From contig JABZFM010000008.1 in NCBI GenBank assembly GCA_014237465.1, positions 62,001-126,000 on the forward strand: a stretch of DNA of 64,000 bases, written 5' to 3'. Position numbers and translations under genes: made by a program. Of the stretch, positions 1 to 6,717 are shown in pieces; position 1 is the stretch's first letter, and each line of letters opens with the position of its first letter. The notes below the pieces were generated by a model that saw only the letters and a program-made list of their open reading frames with translations, made no database searches and had not been told where the DNA came from. Source of the DNA: Desulfobacteraceae bacterium (GTDB lineage: Bacteria > Desulfobacterota > Desulfobacteria > Desulfobacterales > Desulfosalsimonadaceae).

Positions 1-317
1 TGGAAACCCTGACCGAATTTGACCGGCTGGGGGCAGTGGAAGATTTTCTGCTGTTTTTTGAGCCGCCCTCCATTGACGACCGGATCATCAACCAGTTTGC
101 CCTGTTTTCGGTCATGCCCAATCCCCGGCGCCGGATCGATGACTGGCTCAATTCGCACCCGGAAGTCTTTCGGTGCATTATTATCCCGGCGGGGCTCAAG
201 TGGGAATGCCGGGACAAGCTGGATCAATGCAATATCACCGAGCGGGTGCTGCTGCCGGGCCTGGGCGGCCTCTGTACCTGGTTGAAGCGGCATTACAGCT
301 CGGGACCTCATAACTAA
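1..317 (+). CDS. FRG domain protein, C-terminal part (5' end outside window)
   Basis: The open frame enters from the left edge (first full codon at base 3) and ends at TAA 315-317, giving about 104 C-terminal residues. The segments INQFALFSVMPNP, IIIPAGLKWECRDKLDQ and ITERVLLPGLGGL followed by WLKRHY match the conserved end of the FRG domain, named after an FxRG motif that would lie upstream of the window. The function of FRG proteins is unsettled; they are frequent in accessory and defence-type neighbourhoods. The N-terminal half and the true start cannot be seen. The next gene belongs to an unrelated por operon after a 356-base gap, so no functional link is implied. The family call is from recognised conserved segments; the role is unknown. 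Confidence 0.8.
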   Translation, partial: ETLTEFDRLGAVEDFLLFFEPPSIDDRIINQFALFSVMPNPRRRIDDWLNSHPEVFRCIIIPAGLKWECRDKLDQCNITERVLLPGLGGLCTWLKRHYSSGPHN

Positions 318-673
318 ATGGACTTTTCGTTCACTGACTACTTAGCCGGATTTCTCACGAGAAATTCTGTCTAACTTTTTTTCCCTCAAGAGTTAACTCA
401 TTAAGCAAAATCCCCACCCACTGTATTCGGAAAATTTTTTTCCGTAATTCCTCCTTGCCGTGTCTGCACTTTGTGCAGGGGCTGCTTCTTGCAATATAAT
501 TGGAAATATTAATTTCTCGAAAATATCTTTTCTGAATAATAATCTAATATATTTAAGTATTTAAATAGGGACTTGATTCTTTTTTCAAATTATTATACAA
601 AAACGGGCTGTTTAAAAAAATTCCCGGCAGGTTTGTGCCTGGCGGGCGAAACAATATGTTTTGGGAGGAAAAG
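318..673. other. Intergenic region upstream of porG
   Basis: AT-rich gap of 356 bases. It holds a small inverted repeat ATTTCTC-AC-GAGAAAT near 351-366 followed after a few bases by a T run, which could be a weak terminator for the FRG gene. A second hairpin, CTGCAC-TTT-GTGCAG, lies near 464-478. A TATAAT hexamer at 495-500 is a possible -10 element for the por operon, without a convincing -35. No coding potential was seen beyond the start of porG. Confidence 0.4.
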
Positions 674-1249
674 ATGTCAAAGTTTTATGAGGTCCGATGG
701 CATGGCCGCGGCGGCCAGGGGACGGTAACCGGTGCAAAATCCCTGGGCGAAGCCGTGCAGGGAGGGGGAAAATTCGTGGTTGCGTTTCCGGAATACGGCC
801 CTGAAAGACGCGGGGCGCCGCTACGCGCGTTTAACCGGTTTTCAGACCATGAAATCCGGATACACACACCGGTCCAGAATCCGGATGTCGTGATTGTGGT
901 GGATCCCACGCTGATCGGCAGCGGTGCGATTATTGCCGGAGTGAAACCGGAAACTCAGTATATTGTCAATACCCGGCGGCCGGCAGGAGAAATCAAAGCG
1001 CTGTTAAAAGCCGATACCCAGAAAGTGTTTACAATTCCGGCAAACCGTATTTCAAGAGAACTTTTTAAAAAGGAGATCCCCAATTCCGCCATGATGGGGG
1101 CATTTGCAAAAGCCGCCGGCCACATTATCTCCATTGACCAGCTCGTTGAAGAAGCGGAACATGTGTTTGCAAAAATGCTCGGGCCCGAGCTGGTGGAAAA
1201 AAATCTTGAGGCCATGCGGCTGGGATATGAATCAGGGGATGTGATATGA
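674..1249 (+). CDS. porG: Pyruvate/2-oxoacid:ferredoxin oxidoreductase gamma subunit
   Basis: A 191-residue gamma subunit of a 2-oxoacid:ferredoxin oxidoreductase, the enzyme that interconverts pyruvate and CoA with acetyl-CoA, CO2 and reduced ferredoxin in the cytoplasm. The N-terminal EVRWHGRGGQGTVTGAKSL segment and FPEYGPERRGAPLRAF are typical of the gamma domain that helps bind CoA. A longer frame opens at 635, but ATG 674 is preferred because GGGAGGA sits just upstream and the protein then starts MSKFYEVRW, as family members do. The stop overlaps the start of porD by four bases (ATGA), and porA and porB follow, so this is the first gene of a porGDAB operon. Pyruvate specificity is inferred from the four-subunit layout; a related 2-oxoacid is possible. 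Confidence 0.92.
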   Translation: MSKFYEVRWHGRGGQGTVTGAKSLGEAVQGGGKFVVAFPEYGPERRGAPLRAFNRFSDHEIRIHTPVQNPDVVIVVDPTLIGSGAIIAGVKPETQYIVNTRRPAGEIKALLKADTQKVFTIPANRISRELFKKEIPNSAMMGAFAKAAGHIISIDQLVEEAEHVFAKMLGPELVEKNLEAMRLGYESGDVI

Positions 1250-1584
1250 AAGATAAATACAGATTAAAAGACTGGCAGGAACTGGCCATTGGCGGCGTTG
1301 TGCCTGACGGCGGTAATTCCGTGGATTATGAAACCGGAACATGGCGAACCTCGCGGCCGATATGGAATGCGGAAAACTGTATCAACTGTTTAAACTGTTG
1401 GGTATTCTGCCCGGAAGACGCCTTTATTTTAAAAGACGGTACAACGAAAAAAGGCACGCCCAGAAAAGAGATTGAACGCATCAATTATTATCATTGCAAG
1501 GGATGCGGCCTTTGTGCAAAAGAGTGCCCGGTGAATAAAAAAGGCAAGAAGACGGCCATTGATTATGTCAAAGAAGAACATTGA
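1246..1584 (+). CDS. porD: Pyruvate:ferredoxin oxidoreductase delta subunit (2[4Fe-4S])
   Basis: A 112-residue ferredoxin-like subunit. It carries two cysteine clusters, CINCLNCWVFCP (about residues 45-56) and CKGCGLCAKECP (about residues 85-96), which bind two [4Fe-4S] centres that pass electrons from the thiamine site to external ferredoxin. Length and spacing fit the separate delta subunit of four-subunit POR enzymes. The ATG overlaps the porG stop, showing translational coupling. The gap to porA is unusually long for this operon (about 210 bases) and is occupied by a heptamer repeat tract, which suggests repeat insertion into an operon that was once tighter. Family assignment is firm; the electron partner cannot be seen. 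Confidence 0.92.
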   Translation: MKDKYRLKDWQELAIGGVVPDGGNSVDYETGTWRTSRPIWNAENCINCLNCWVFCPEDAFILKDGTTKKGTPRKEIERINYYHCKGCGLCAKECPVNKKGKKTAIDYVKEEH

Positions 1585-1592
1585 AATAAAAA

Positions 1593-1713
1593 ACGTTGAA
1601 CATTAAAGGCGGTTATCGTTTTGTGCTTTTGTATAATTGAGAAATTAAAAATATAAAAATGATTAAATTCCTTCTTGGACGTTGAACGTTGGATGTTCGA
1701 TGTTGAATGTTCT
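1593..1713 (+). repeat. Heptanucleotide tandem tract between porD and porA
   Basis: A short piece ACGTTGA-ACATTAA at 1593-1606 starts a few bases after the porD stop. The main tract at 1679-1713 reads as five 7-base units of the form AYGTTSR: ACGTTGA, ACGTTGG, ATGTTCG, ATGTTGA, ATGTTCT. The period is exactly seven, so units shift reading frame and no protein is implied. The same 7-base rhythm, with consensus AGGYTGA, occurs at 27848 and 34778. It resembles in style the short tandemly repeated heptamers (STRR) of cyanobacteria, but no homology is claimed. Confidence 0.75.
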
Positions 1714-1792
1714 TTTTGTAAGTTGACCGTTAAATCATTAATCTTAACATAAAGAAACTTCACCGGAAATTTTCCGGATTTTGGAGACAGTC

Positions 1793-2974
1793 ATGAGTAA
1801 AGTATTAGCAATAACGGGCGCCGGGGCAATGAGCGAAGGGATGCGTCAGATCAATCCGGACGTGGTTCCCGCGTTTCCGATTACACCGTCCACGCAGGTC
1901 ATCGAGGATTTTTCCCAGTTTGTCGCGGACGGCAAAGTAGATACTGAAATGATTACCGTAGAAAGTGAGCACAGTGCCATGAGCGCGTGCATCGGCGCGG
2001 CGGCAGCCGGCGGCCGGGTGATGACCGCAACCAGTTCCGCTGGCATGGCCCTGATGTGGGAAATGCTTTATATTGCATCCAGCATGAGACAGCCCGTAGT
2101 CATGACGCTGATCAATCGCGCCTTGTCCGCGCCGATCAATATTCACGCAGATCACAGCGACTCCATGGGGGCAAGGGACGCGGGGTGGATTCAGCTGTAT
2201 GCGGAAAATAACCAGGAAGCCTATGACAACCTGATTATGGCCCCTAAGATCGCGGAAAAAATGGATGTCCGGTTGCCCGTAATGGTCTGCATGGACGGGT
2301 TTATCATTTCCCATTGTGTCCAGACCATGCAGCTGGAAGACGATGATAAAGTTAAAAAATTTATCGGGGGATTTGAGTCCACATACCCGGTTCTTGATAC
2401 AGAAAACCCGTCAACATGGGGGGCGCTGGATCTCCAGGATTATTACATAGAGCATAAACGGGCTCAGCATATAGCCATGAAAAATGCAAAAGATGCGATC
2501 AAAAAAGTCAGCGAGGAATTTGCAGACATTTTCGGACGAAAATACGAGCTTTTTGAATCCTACCGCATAGATGATGCCGAACGGGTAATCATTGCCATCA
2601 ACTCGGTTTGCGGGGAAATCAAAGAGGTGATTGATGAGCGCAGGGAAGCCGGTGATAAGGTCGGTCTTTTAAAAATCCGGTCATTCCGGCCGTTTCCGTA
2701 CGAAGAAATCGCGGCAGCCTTAGAAAGAGTCAAAATTGTCACTGTTCTGGACCGGTCGGAAAGCATGGGCGCATATGGCCCGCTGTTTACTGAAATACGG
2801 ACCGCGCTGTTTGATGCGCCGGAAAAACCGATGGTTTATAACCGGATATTCGGCCTGGGGGGCCGGGAACTGTTCATGTCTGATATCCATGATATTTTTG
2901 AAGAAAACAAAACATATCTTGAAACCGGCAAGGTGGAAAAGATGTTTGATTACTTGAAGGTCAGGGGAGGTTAA
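1793..2974 (+). CDS. porA: Pyruvate:ferredoxin oxidoreductase alpha subunit
   Basis: A 393-residue alpha subunit with the pyrimidine-binding (PYR) domain of thiamine-diphosphate enzymes and the transketolase C-terminal-like domain. Recognisable segments are PDVVPAFPITPSTQVIEDF near the N-terminus, ESEHSAMSACIGAAAAGGR (the conserved glutamate region that activates ThDP), ATSSAGMALMWEM, and the C-terminal VTVLDRSESMGAYGPLF with GLGGREL. An upstream TTG at 1781 is open, but ATG 1793 is chosen because GGAG lies six bases before it. It forms the catalytic core with porB, whose ATG lies two bases after this stop. The role is central: acetyl-CoA made or consumed here connects to the reductive or oxidative acetyl-CoA pathway suggested by metV-metF at 44 kb. 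Confidence 0.94.
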   Translation: MSKVLAITGAGAMSEGMRQINPDVVPAFPITPSTQVIEDFSQFVADGKVDTEMITVESEHSAMSACIGAAAAGGRVMTATSSAGMALMWEMLYIASSMRQPVVMTLINRALSAPINIHADHSDSMGARDAGWIQLYAENNQEAYDNLIMAPKIAEKMDVRLPVMVCMDGFIISHCVQTMQLEDDDKVKKFIGGFESTYPVLDTENPSTWGALDLQDYYIEHKRAQHIAMKNAKDAIKKVSEEFADIFGRKYELFESYRIDDAERVIIAINSVCGEIKEVIDERREAGDKVGLLKIRSFRPFPYEEIAAALERVKIVTVLDRSESMGAYGPLFTEIRTALFDAPEKPMVYNRIFGLGGRELFMSDIHDIFEENKTYLETGKVEKMFDYLKVRGG

Positions 2975-2976
2975 TT

Positions 2977-3927
2977 ATGCCCAGCTTACAGGAAATGGCG
3001 AAAAAAGAGGGCGCATTTGCCGGCGGGCATCGCATGTGCGCAGGGTGTCCGGTGCCCATATTTACCAAAATGCTCACACGGGTAACCGACGGCTATGAAA
3101 TTGTGGCAGGAAATGCCACGTGCTGCCTGGAGGTGGCGTCTTCAATATTTCCGTATTCCGCATGGAAAATTCCATGGATTCATACGGCATTTGAAAACGT
3201 GGGCGCTTCCATGAGCGGTGTGGAGACCATGTACCGGGCCTTGAAAAAACGCGGCAAAATAACAAAACCCTATAAGTTTATCGCCATCGGCGGTGACGGT
3301 GGTACATACGACATCGGTCTTCAGTCCCTTTCCGGAGCCATGGAAAGAGGCCACGACCTGGTCTATATCTGTTACGACAACGGCGCCTATATGAATACCG
3401 GTGTTCAGCGGAGCAGCGCAACCCCCATGGGTGCGACCACCACCACCACCCCTATGGGCGAGCAGAGTTACGGACGCCAGGGCAACCGGAAAGATCTTTC
3501 GCGGATCATGGTGGCCCATAATATCGGGTATGTGGCCCAGGCCAGCATTCATGATCCGGTGGACCTGTCGGAAAAGCTGAAAAAAGCCATTGAACTCGAC
3601 GGACCGGCCTTTATCAACCTGCTGTCTCCGTGTATTCCCGGTTGGAAAATCGCGCCGGACATGGCGGTTGAATTGGCGCGGCTGGGGGTAGAGACCAAAT
3701 ACTGGCCCCTGTATGAAGTGATTGACGGCGAGTACAAAATTAATTATACGCCTAAAAAAGAGGTGCCGGTCACCGAATGGATGTTTCTCCAGGGAAGGTT
3801 CAAACACCTGAACAAGCCGGAGTACAGCGATGTTGTGGATGCTTTCCAGAAAGATGTGGAACGCAACTGGAACTGGATTGTCAGACAGGCGGCATCGGTT
3901 GAGCTTTTGTCGGCTGAAGTGAACTGA
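2977..3927 (+). CDS. porB: Pyruvate:ferredoxin oxidoreductase beta subunit
   Basis: A 316-residue beta subunit that binds the diphosphate end of thiamine diphosphate and a [4Fe-4S] cluster. The cluster cysteines include HRMCAGCPVPI and NATCCLEVAS near the N-terminus, and a later cysteine in LSPCIPGW. The ThDP fold is marked by AIGGDGGTYDIGLQSLSGA and YDNGAYMNTGVQRS, where GDG begins the metal-binding motif and YMNTG is family-specific, followed by the threonine-rich ATPMGATTTTTPMG loop. It closes the porGDAB operon; a strong bidirectional terminator hairpin starts 57 bases later. A frame of 284 codons on the other strand over this gene is a shadow. Confidence in the enzyme class is high; pyruvate rather than another 2-oxoacid is likely but not proven. 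Confidence 0.94.
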   Translation: MPSLQEMAKKEGAFAGGHRMCAGCPVPIFTKMLTRVTDGYEIVAGNATCCLEVASSIFPYSAWKIPWIHTAFENVGASMSGVETMYRALKKRGKITKPYKFIAIGGDGGTYDIGLQSLSGAMERGHDLVYICYDNGAYMNTGVQRSSATPMGATTTTTPMGEQSYGRQGNRKDLSRIMVAHNIGYVAQASIHDPVDLSEKLKKAIELDGPAFINLLSPCIPGWKIAPDMAVELARLGVETKYWPLYEVIDGEYKINYTPKKEVPVTEWMFLQGRFKHLNKPEYSDVVDAFQKDVERNWNWIVRQAASVELLSAEVN

Positions 3928-3983
3928 ATGCAAATAAATAAAATATAATTTAAAATTTTCAGCCGCATCTGTCGGCTTTTTAT

Positions 3984-4021
3984 AATAGCCGGGCAATCAA
4001 ACGATTTGTCCGGCTATTTTT
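3984..4021. terminator. Bidirectional Rho-independent terminator between porB and the SDR gene
   Basis: The stem ATAGCCGG (3985-3992) pairs with CCGGCTAT (4010-4017), with partial pairing inward and a T run on the plus strand. The minus strand reads an equivalent A/T flank. It lies between convergent genes and overlaps the TAG stop of the SDR gene. A weaker AGCCG...CGGCT hairpin with five T residues precedes it at 3961-3981. Confidence 0.8.
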
Positions 4022-4880
4022 CCGTTTCAGCCTCTGACGTACTGTGGATATATCCTTTTCTGCCCGTGTAGTTTTTCACGCAACTACCCAGACCAATGAG
4101 CAGGGCGATTCTGGCCAGTATAAAATTCGGCACCAGACCGCGCACGATCATCCCGATATATATCTGCCAGGGGATAACCACCAGGTGACGCTTTTTTTTC
4201 AGTGCTTTTTCAACAATGCCTTTGGCAATCACATCGTGATCCTTGACCGGCGGTGCCAGCAAGCGGCCCAGCACATTTAAGGAAAACCCTTCAAACATGC
4301 CGGTGACAATATTTCCCGGGTGGACCGATGTGAACTTGATCCCTTTTTTACCGGCAGTCATGACTTCCAGGCGCAGTACATCGGTAAGCCCCCATACCGC
4401 CCATTTAGATGTTGTGTAGGCGGCCAGCCCCGGCGCACTGGATATGGCAACCCCGGAAGAGACATTCACGATATGCCCTGAGTTTCGCTCCATCATCTCC
4501 GGCAGAAATTCATGGATGCTGTAAAACAGGGCATTTACATTGACATCCATCTGTTTCACGGCATTTTCCACCGGTTGTTCCCAGAACATGCCGTGTCTGA
4601 CAAAACCGGCATTATTGATGAGGATATCCACCTGTCCCATGTCTTTTCTTGCAGCCGCAGCCAGTTCATGGACGCGATCTTTGTCTGAAACATCACACAA
4701 ATAGGCAAATACATTTCCGCCCATTGCCGTAAGTTCCTTTTCAGCCGCATCCAGTTCTTTTTTGCTCAGATCCCAGATCGTCACATCACACCCTTCGCGA
4801 ACAAGGCGCCGGCATGTCGCCAACCCGATCCCCAGTGCCCCGCCGGTTACAATTACTTTTTTTCCCTGTAACTGTTCCAT
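4014..4880 (-). CDS. Short-chain dehydrogenase/reductase
   Basis: A 288-residue classical SDR oxidoreductase using NAD(P)(H). Residues 8-19 contain the Rossmann motif VTGGALGIG, followed by the NNAG motif (INNAGFVRHG), the catalytic serine in NVSSG and the YTTSK tetrad element (Y-x3-K) about 14 residues later. The C-terminus is extended and hydrophobic (IYIGMIVRGLVPNFILARIALLI), which suggests membrane or lipid association, as in SDRs related to the 17-beta-hydroxysteroid dehydrogenase 11/13 group. That extension is observed; the lipid link is inference. It stands alone, convergent with por. The substrate cannot be read from the sequence. Start ATG 4880 has AGGAGC just upstream. Confidence 0.88.
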   Translation of the reverse strand: MEQLQGKKVIVTGGALGIGLATCRRLVREGCDVTIWDLSKKELDAAEKELTAMGGNVFAYLCDVSDKDRVHELAAAARKDMGQVDILINNAGFVRHGMFWEQPVENAVKQMDVNVNALFYSIHEFLPEMMERNSGHIVNVSSGVAISSAPGLAAYTTSKWAVWGLTDVLRLEVMTAGKKGIKFTSVHPGNIVTGMFEGFSLNVLGRLLAPPVKDHDVIAKGIVEKALKKKRHLVVIPWQIYIGMIVRGLVPNFILARIALLIGLGSCVKNYTGRKGYIHSTSEAETEK

Positions 4881-5309
4881 GAACTGCTCCTTTCACAATG
4901 GTTTGAATGATCATTGATATTTTATCTTTTATACATGACGGTGAATTGTTTGTCGAGAATATGTATCTGGAGATACATTATTTTCCGATCGATCGGTTGT
5001 GAAAAGTCCCGGCATCCGCAATGAATTTTTAAGGATTTCTTCCGGAATAAAATACATAGCGAATTCTTGCACGAATTCTCGAATTCTTGTCGGACCAAAT
5101 TAAGCAACTGAAAGGAAAAGATATAAATGCAAAAAGTGGGGTCTTAAACCATCTTAAAGCCAACTTTTAATGGCGAAAAAGAGAGTTTAAGGAGGGGGCC
5201 ATGGACATTCACATCAATTATCCGGCAAGAATCAAAAAAATCCAGGATGGGATGATAAAACGGGTACTTGGGGAATGGGGTCAACAGGCTGAATAGACAA
5301 GTTTTTCTA
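4881..5309. other. Intergenic region between the SDR gene and the CcbP-like gene
   Basis: A 429-base gap with modest structure. Direct repeats of GAATTC occur around 5060-5090 (three EcoRI-like hexamers within about 35 bases). A plus-strand small ORF with a strong ribosome binding site lies at 5201-5296 and is listed separately. Frames on the minus strand at 4922-5107 and 5144-5380 show no protein-like composition and the second overlaps the CcbP-like gene; they are not called. Confidence 0.4.
5201..5296 (+). CDS. Candidate 31-residue small protein
   Basis: ATG 5201 is preceded by AAGGAGGGGG with suitable spacing, one of the strongest ribosome binding sites in the window. It opens a 31-codon frame ending TAG 5294-5296. 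The product has charged residues spaced like an amphipathic helix (RIKKIQDGMIKRVLGEWG). It is too short for family recognition. It could be a real small protein, the surviving start of a decayed gene, or chance. The next gene on this strand is far away, so it is not a coupled leader peptide for a visible gene. No function is proposed. Confidence 0.3.
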   Translation: MDIHINYPARIKKIQDGMIKRVLGEWGQQAE

Positions 5310-5678
5310 TCAAAATTGGTACCCTCTATTAACCCAATAATGCCAGTCTTCGACAGCTTCCCGAGTTTGATCATCTCCATGAATTACCTCGAGCTGCATC
5401 AAAGGAACCGATAGTCCGTTCCTTTCCCACCGTATCATAACAAACATCTCATGTTCACATTCTTCATCTGGAGCCATACCGATCACCTCGACTTCATCTC
5501 CAATTCTTAGAGGTGATATTGTTCTTTTGGTAATACATTTAGTAAAAAAAGAGAAACTTAGCGTATCATCAAGGTAATAGTACCACCCCATTGCTTGCTC
5601 TTCTGGTCCATAAGCATCTACAACAATTTCCATGGATATACGATTCTCACGAACTTTGTCTTTTCGTACCTTTGACAT
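5310..5678 (-). CDS. CcbP-like calcium-binding protein
   Basis: A 122-residue acidic protein. The segments MEIVVDAYGPEEQAMGWYYY, ISPLRIGDEVEVIGMAP, ECEHEMFVMIRW and EDWHYWVNRGYQF match the family of CcbP, the calcium-binding protein first described from heterocyst-forming cyanobacteria and also found in other bacteria. Acidic residues are spread through the chain, fitting calcium binding on a surface rather than an EF-hand. A TTG at 5681 also opens the frame, but ATG 5678 lies next to it with AAGG upstream and is preferred. It appears monocistronic, between the SDR gene and the glycyl radical enzyme operon. Its role here is unknown. Confidence 0.75.
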   Translation of the reverse strand: MSKVRKDKVRENRISMEIVVDAYGPEEQAMGWYYYLDDTLSFSFFTKCITKRTISPLRIGDEVEVIGMAPDEECEHEMFVMIRWERNGLSVPLMQLEVIHGDDQTREAVEDWHYWVNRGYQF

Positions 5679-5744
5679 CAAGCAACCTTTTGTTGTCAGA
5701 TCAAATGATCAAGAATTATACTTTTAATTAACGCCCAACAGGGG

Positions 5745-6716
5745 TTAAGTCACTTTCCGGTTACCTGAAGCGGTTTTAAAATCGATTTGCACCCAGTCTT
5801 CTTCCCCGGGCGCAAAGCAGGAAATGCCATGTTGTTCTAAAAGTTTCGCCGCATCTCCCAGGCGTTCATCGGTCAAAGCGGAAAACTCCGGTGCGGGCGG
5901 CAAATTCAGCCACTGACGCTTTGATCCGCCCAGGTTGTGATACGGCACCAGCGTCAGATAATGAATGCCGATACTGTCAAGAAACTGCGCCCATCCGGTC
6001 AGATTTTCGGTTGTGTCGGTAATTGAAGGAATCAGGGGAAGCCGCGGCCATATGTCGGGTCCGGTTCCGGCAAATGCCATACCGGCCAGACGGGTGAGAT
6101 TTTTTTTAATATAAGTATTTGATTTGCCGCAAAATCTAAGATGCGCCGGTTCATCAAACAATTTAATATCAAACAGCACCAGGTCCATATCAGATAAAAA
6201 CCGTGTATCTGTTTCCGGATCAAAATATCCACAGGTTTCCATGGCAGTATGAATCCCTTCTTTATGCAGGCGATTTGATAATCCGGTGATAAATGAGGGA
6301 AACAGGGTCGGCTCGCCGCCGGAAAAGGTCACCCCGCCGCCGGTATTTTCAAAGTACGGAAACTCCGGGCGAAGTGCTTCCGCCACATCTTCCACCGTGT
6401 AGTATTTCCCGAAACATACCAAAGCGCCGGACGGGCAGTTTTCAACGCATGTAAAACATTGACCGCACTTTTGTAGATCACGGTGGCCGGGCGCGGATAT
6501 GGCCTGTTGCGGACAGGCATTAACACAGGTTTTGCAATCAATACAGAGATGCGCTTTAAATGCCAGTTCCGGGGCAGTACGCCATGATTCCGGGTTCTGG
6601 CACCATGAACATCGCAAGGGGCAGCCTTTAAAAAACACAATACTGCGGACACCCGGGCCGTCATGCAGACAGAAGTGCTGGATGGAAAAAACAGCCGGAT
6701 CTTTTGAGTGCCCCAT
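5745..6716 (-). CDS. Glycyl radical enzyme activase (radical SAM)
   Basis: A 323-residue activating enzyme that uses S-adenosylmethionine and a [4Fe-4S] cluster to generate the glycyl radical on its partner. The radical SAM motif is CPLRCSWC (C-x3-C-x2-C) in the first 40 residues. Two extra ferredoxin clusters follow, CIDCKTCVNACP and CGQCFTCVENCP, the insert typical of activases for diol-dehydratase-like glycyl radical enzymes rather than PFL-activase itself. GGVTFSGGEPTLFP is the usual SAM-binding GGE segment. The frame runs upstream into the partner gene; ATG 6716, one base after the partner TGA, or ATG 6731 inside it, are the plausible starts. The tight spacing shows coupling to the enzyme encoded upstream. 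Confidence 0.9.
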   Translation of the reverse strand: MGHSKDPAVFSIQHFCLHDGPGVRSIVFFKGCPLRCSWCQNPESWRTAPELAFKAHLCIDCKTCVNACPQQAISAPGHRDLQKCGQCFTCVENCPSGALVCFGKYYTVEDVAEALRPEFPYFENTGGGVTFSGGEPTLFPSFITGLSNRLHKEGIHTAMETCGYFDPETDTRFLSDMDLVLFDIKLFDEPAHLRFCGKSNTYIKKNLTRLAGMAFAGTGPDIWPRLPLIPSITDTTENLTGWAQFLDSIGIHYLTLVPYHNLGGSKRQWLNLPPAPEFSALTDERLGDAAKLLEQHGISCFAPGEEDWVQIDFKTASGNRKVT

Positions 6717-6717
6717 A

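Noticed and set aside
479-493. Possible sigma-54 promoter upstream of porG (GG-N10-GC with TTGCA)
   Set aside because: The -12 half matches, but the -24 half lacks the TGGCAC context, and por operons are not typically sigma-54 controlled.
3142-3996. 284-codon minus-strand frame over porB
   Set aside because: It is antisense to a well-conserved gene, has no ribosome binding site and its translation is rich in His, Arg and Phe without domain character.
5144-5380. 78-codon minus-strand frame after the CcbP-like gene
   Set aside because: It overlaps the real gene in another frame, lacks a ribosome binding site and shows no protein-like pattern.
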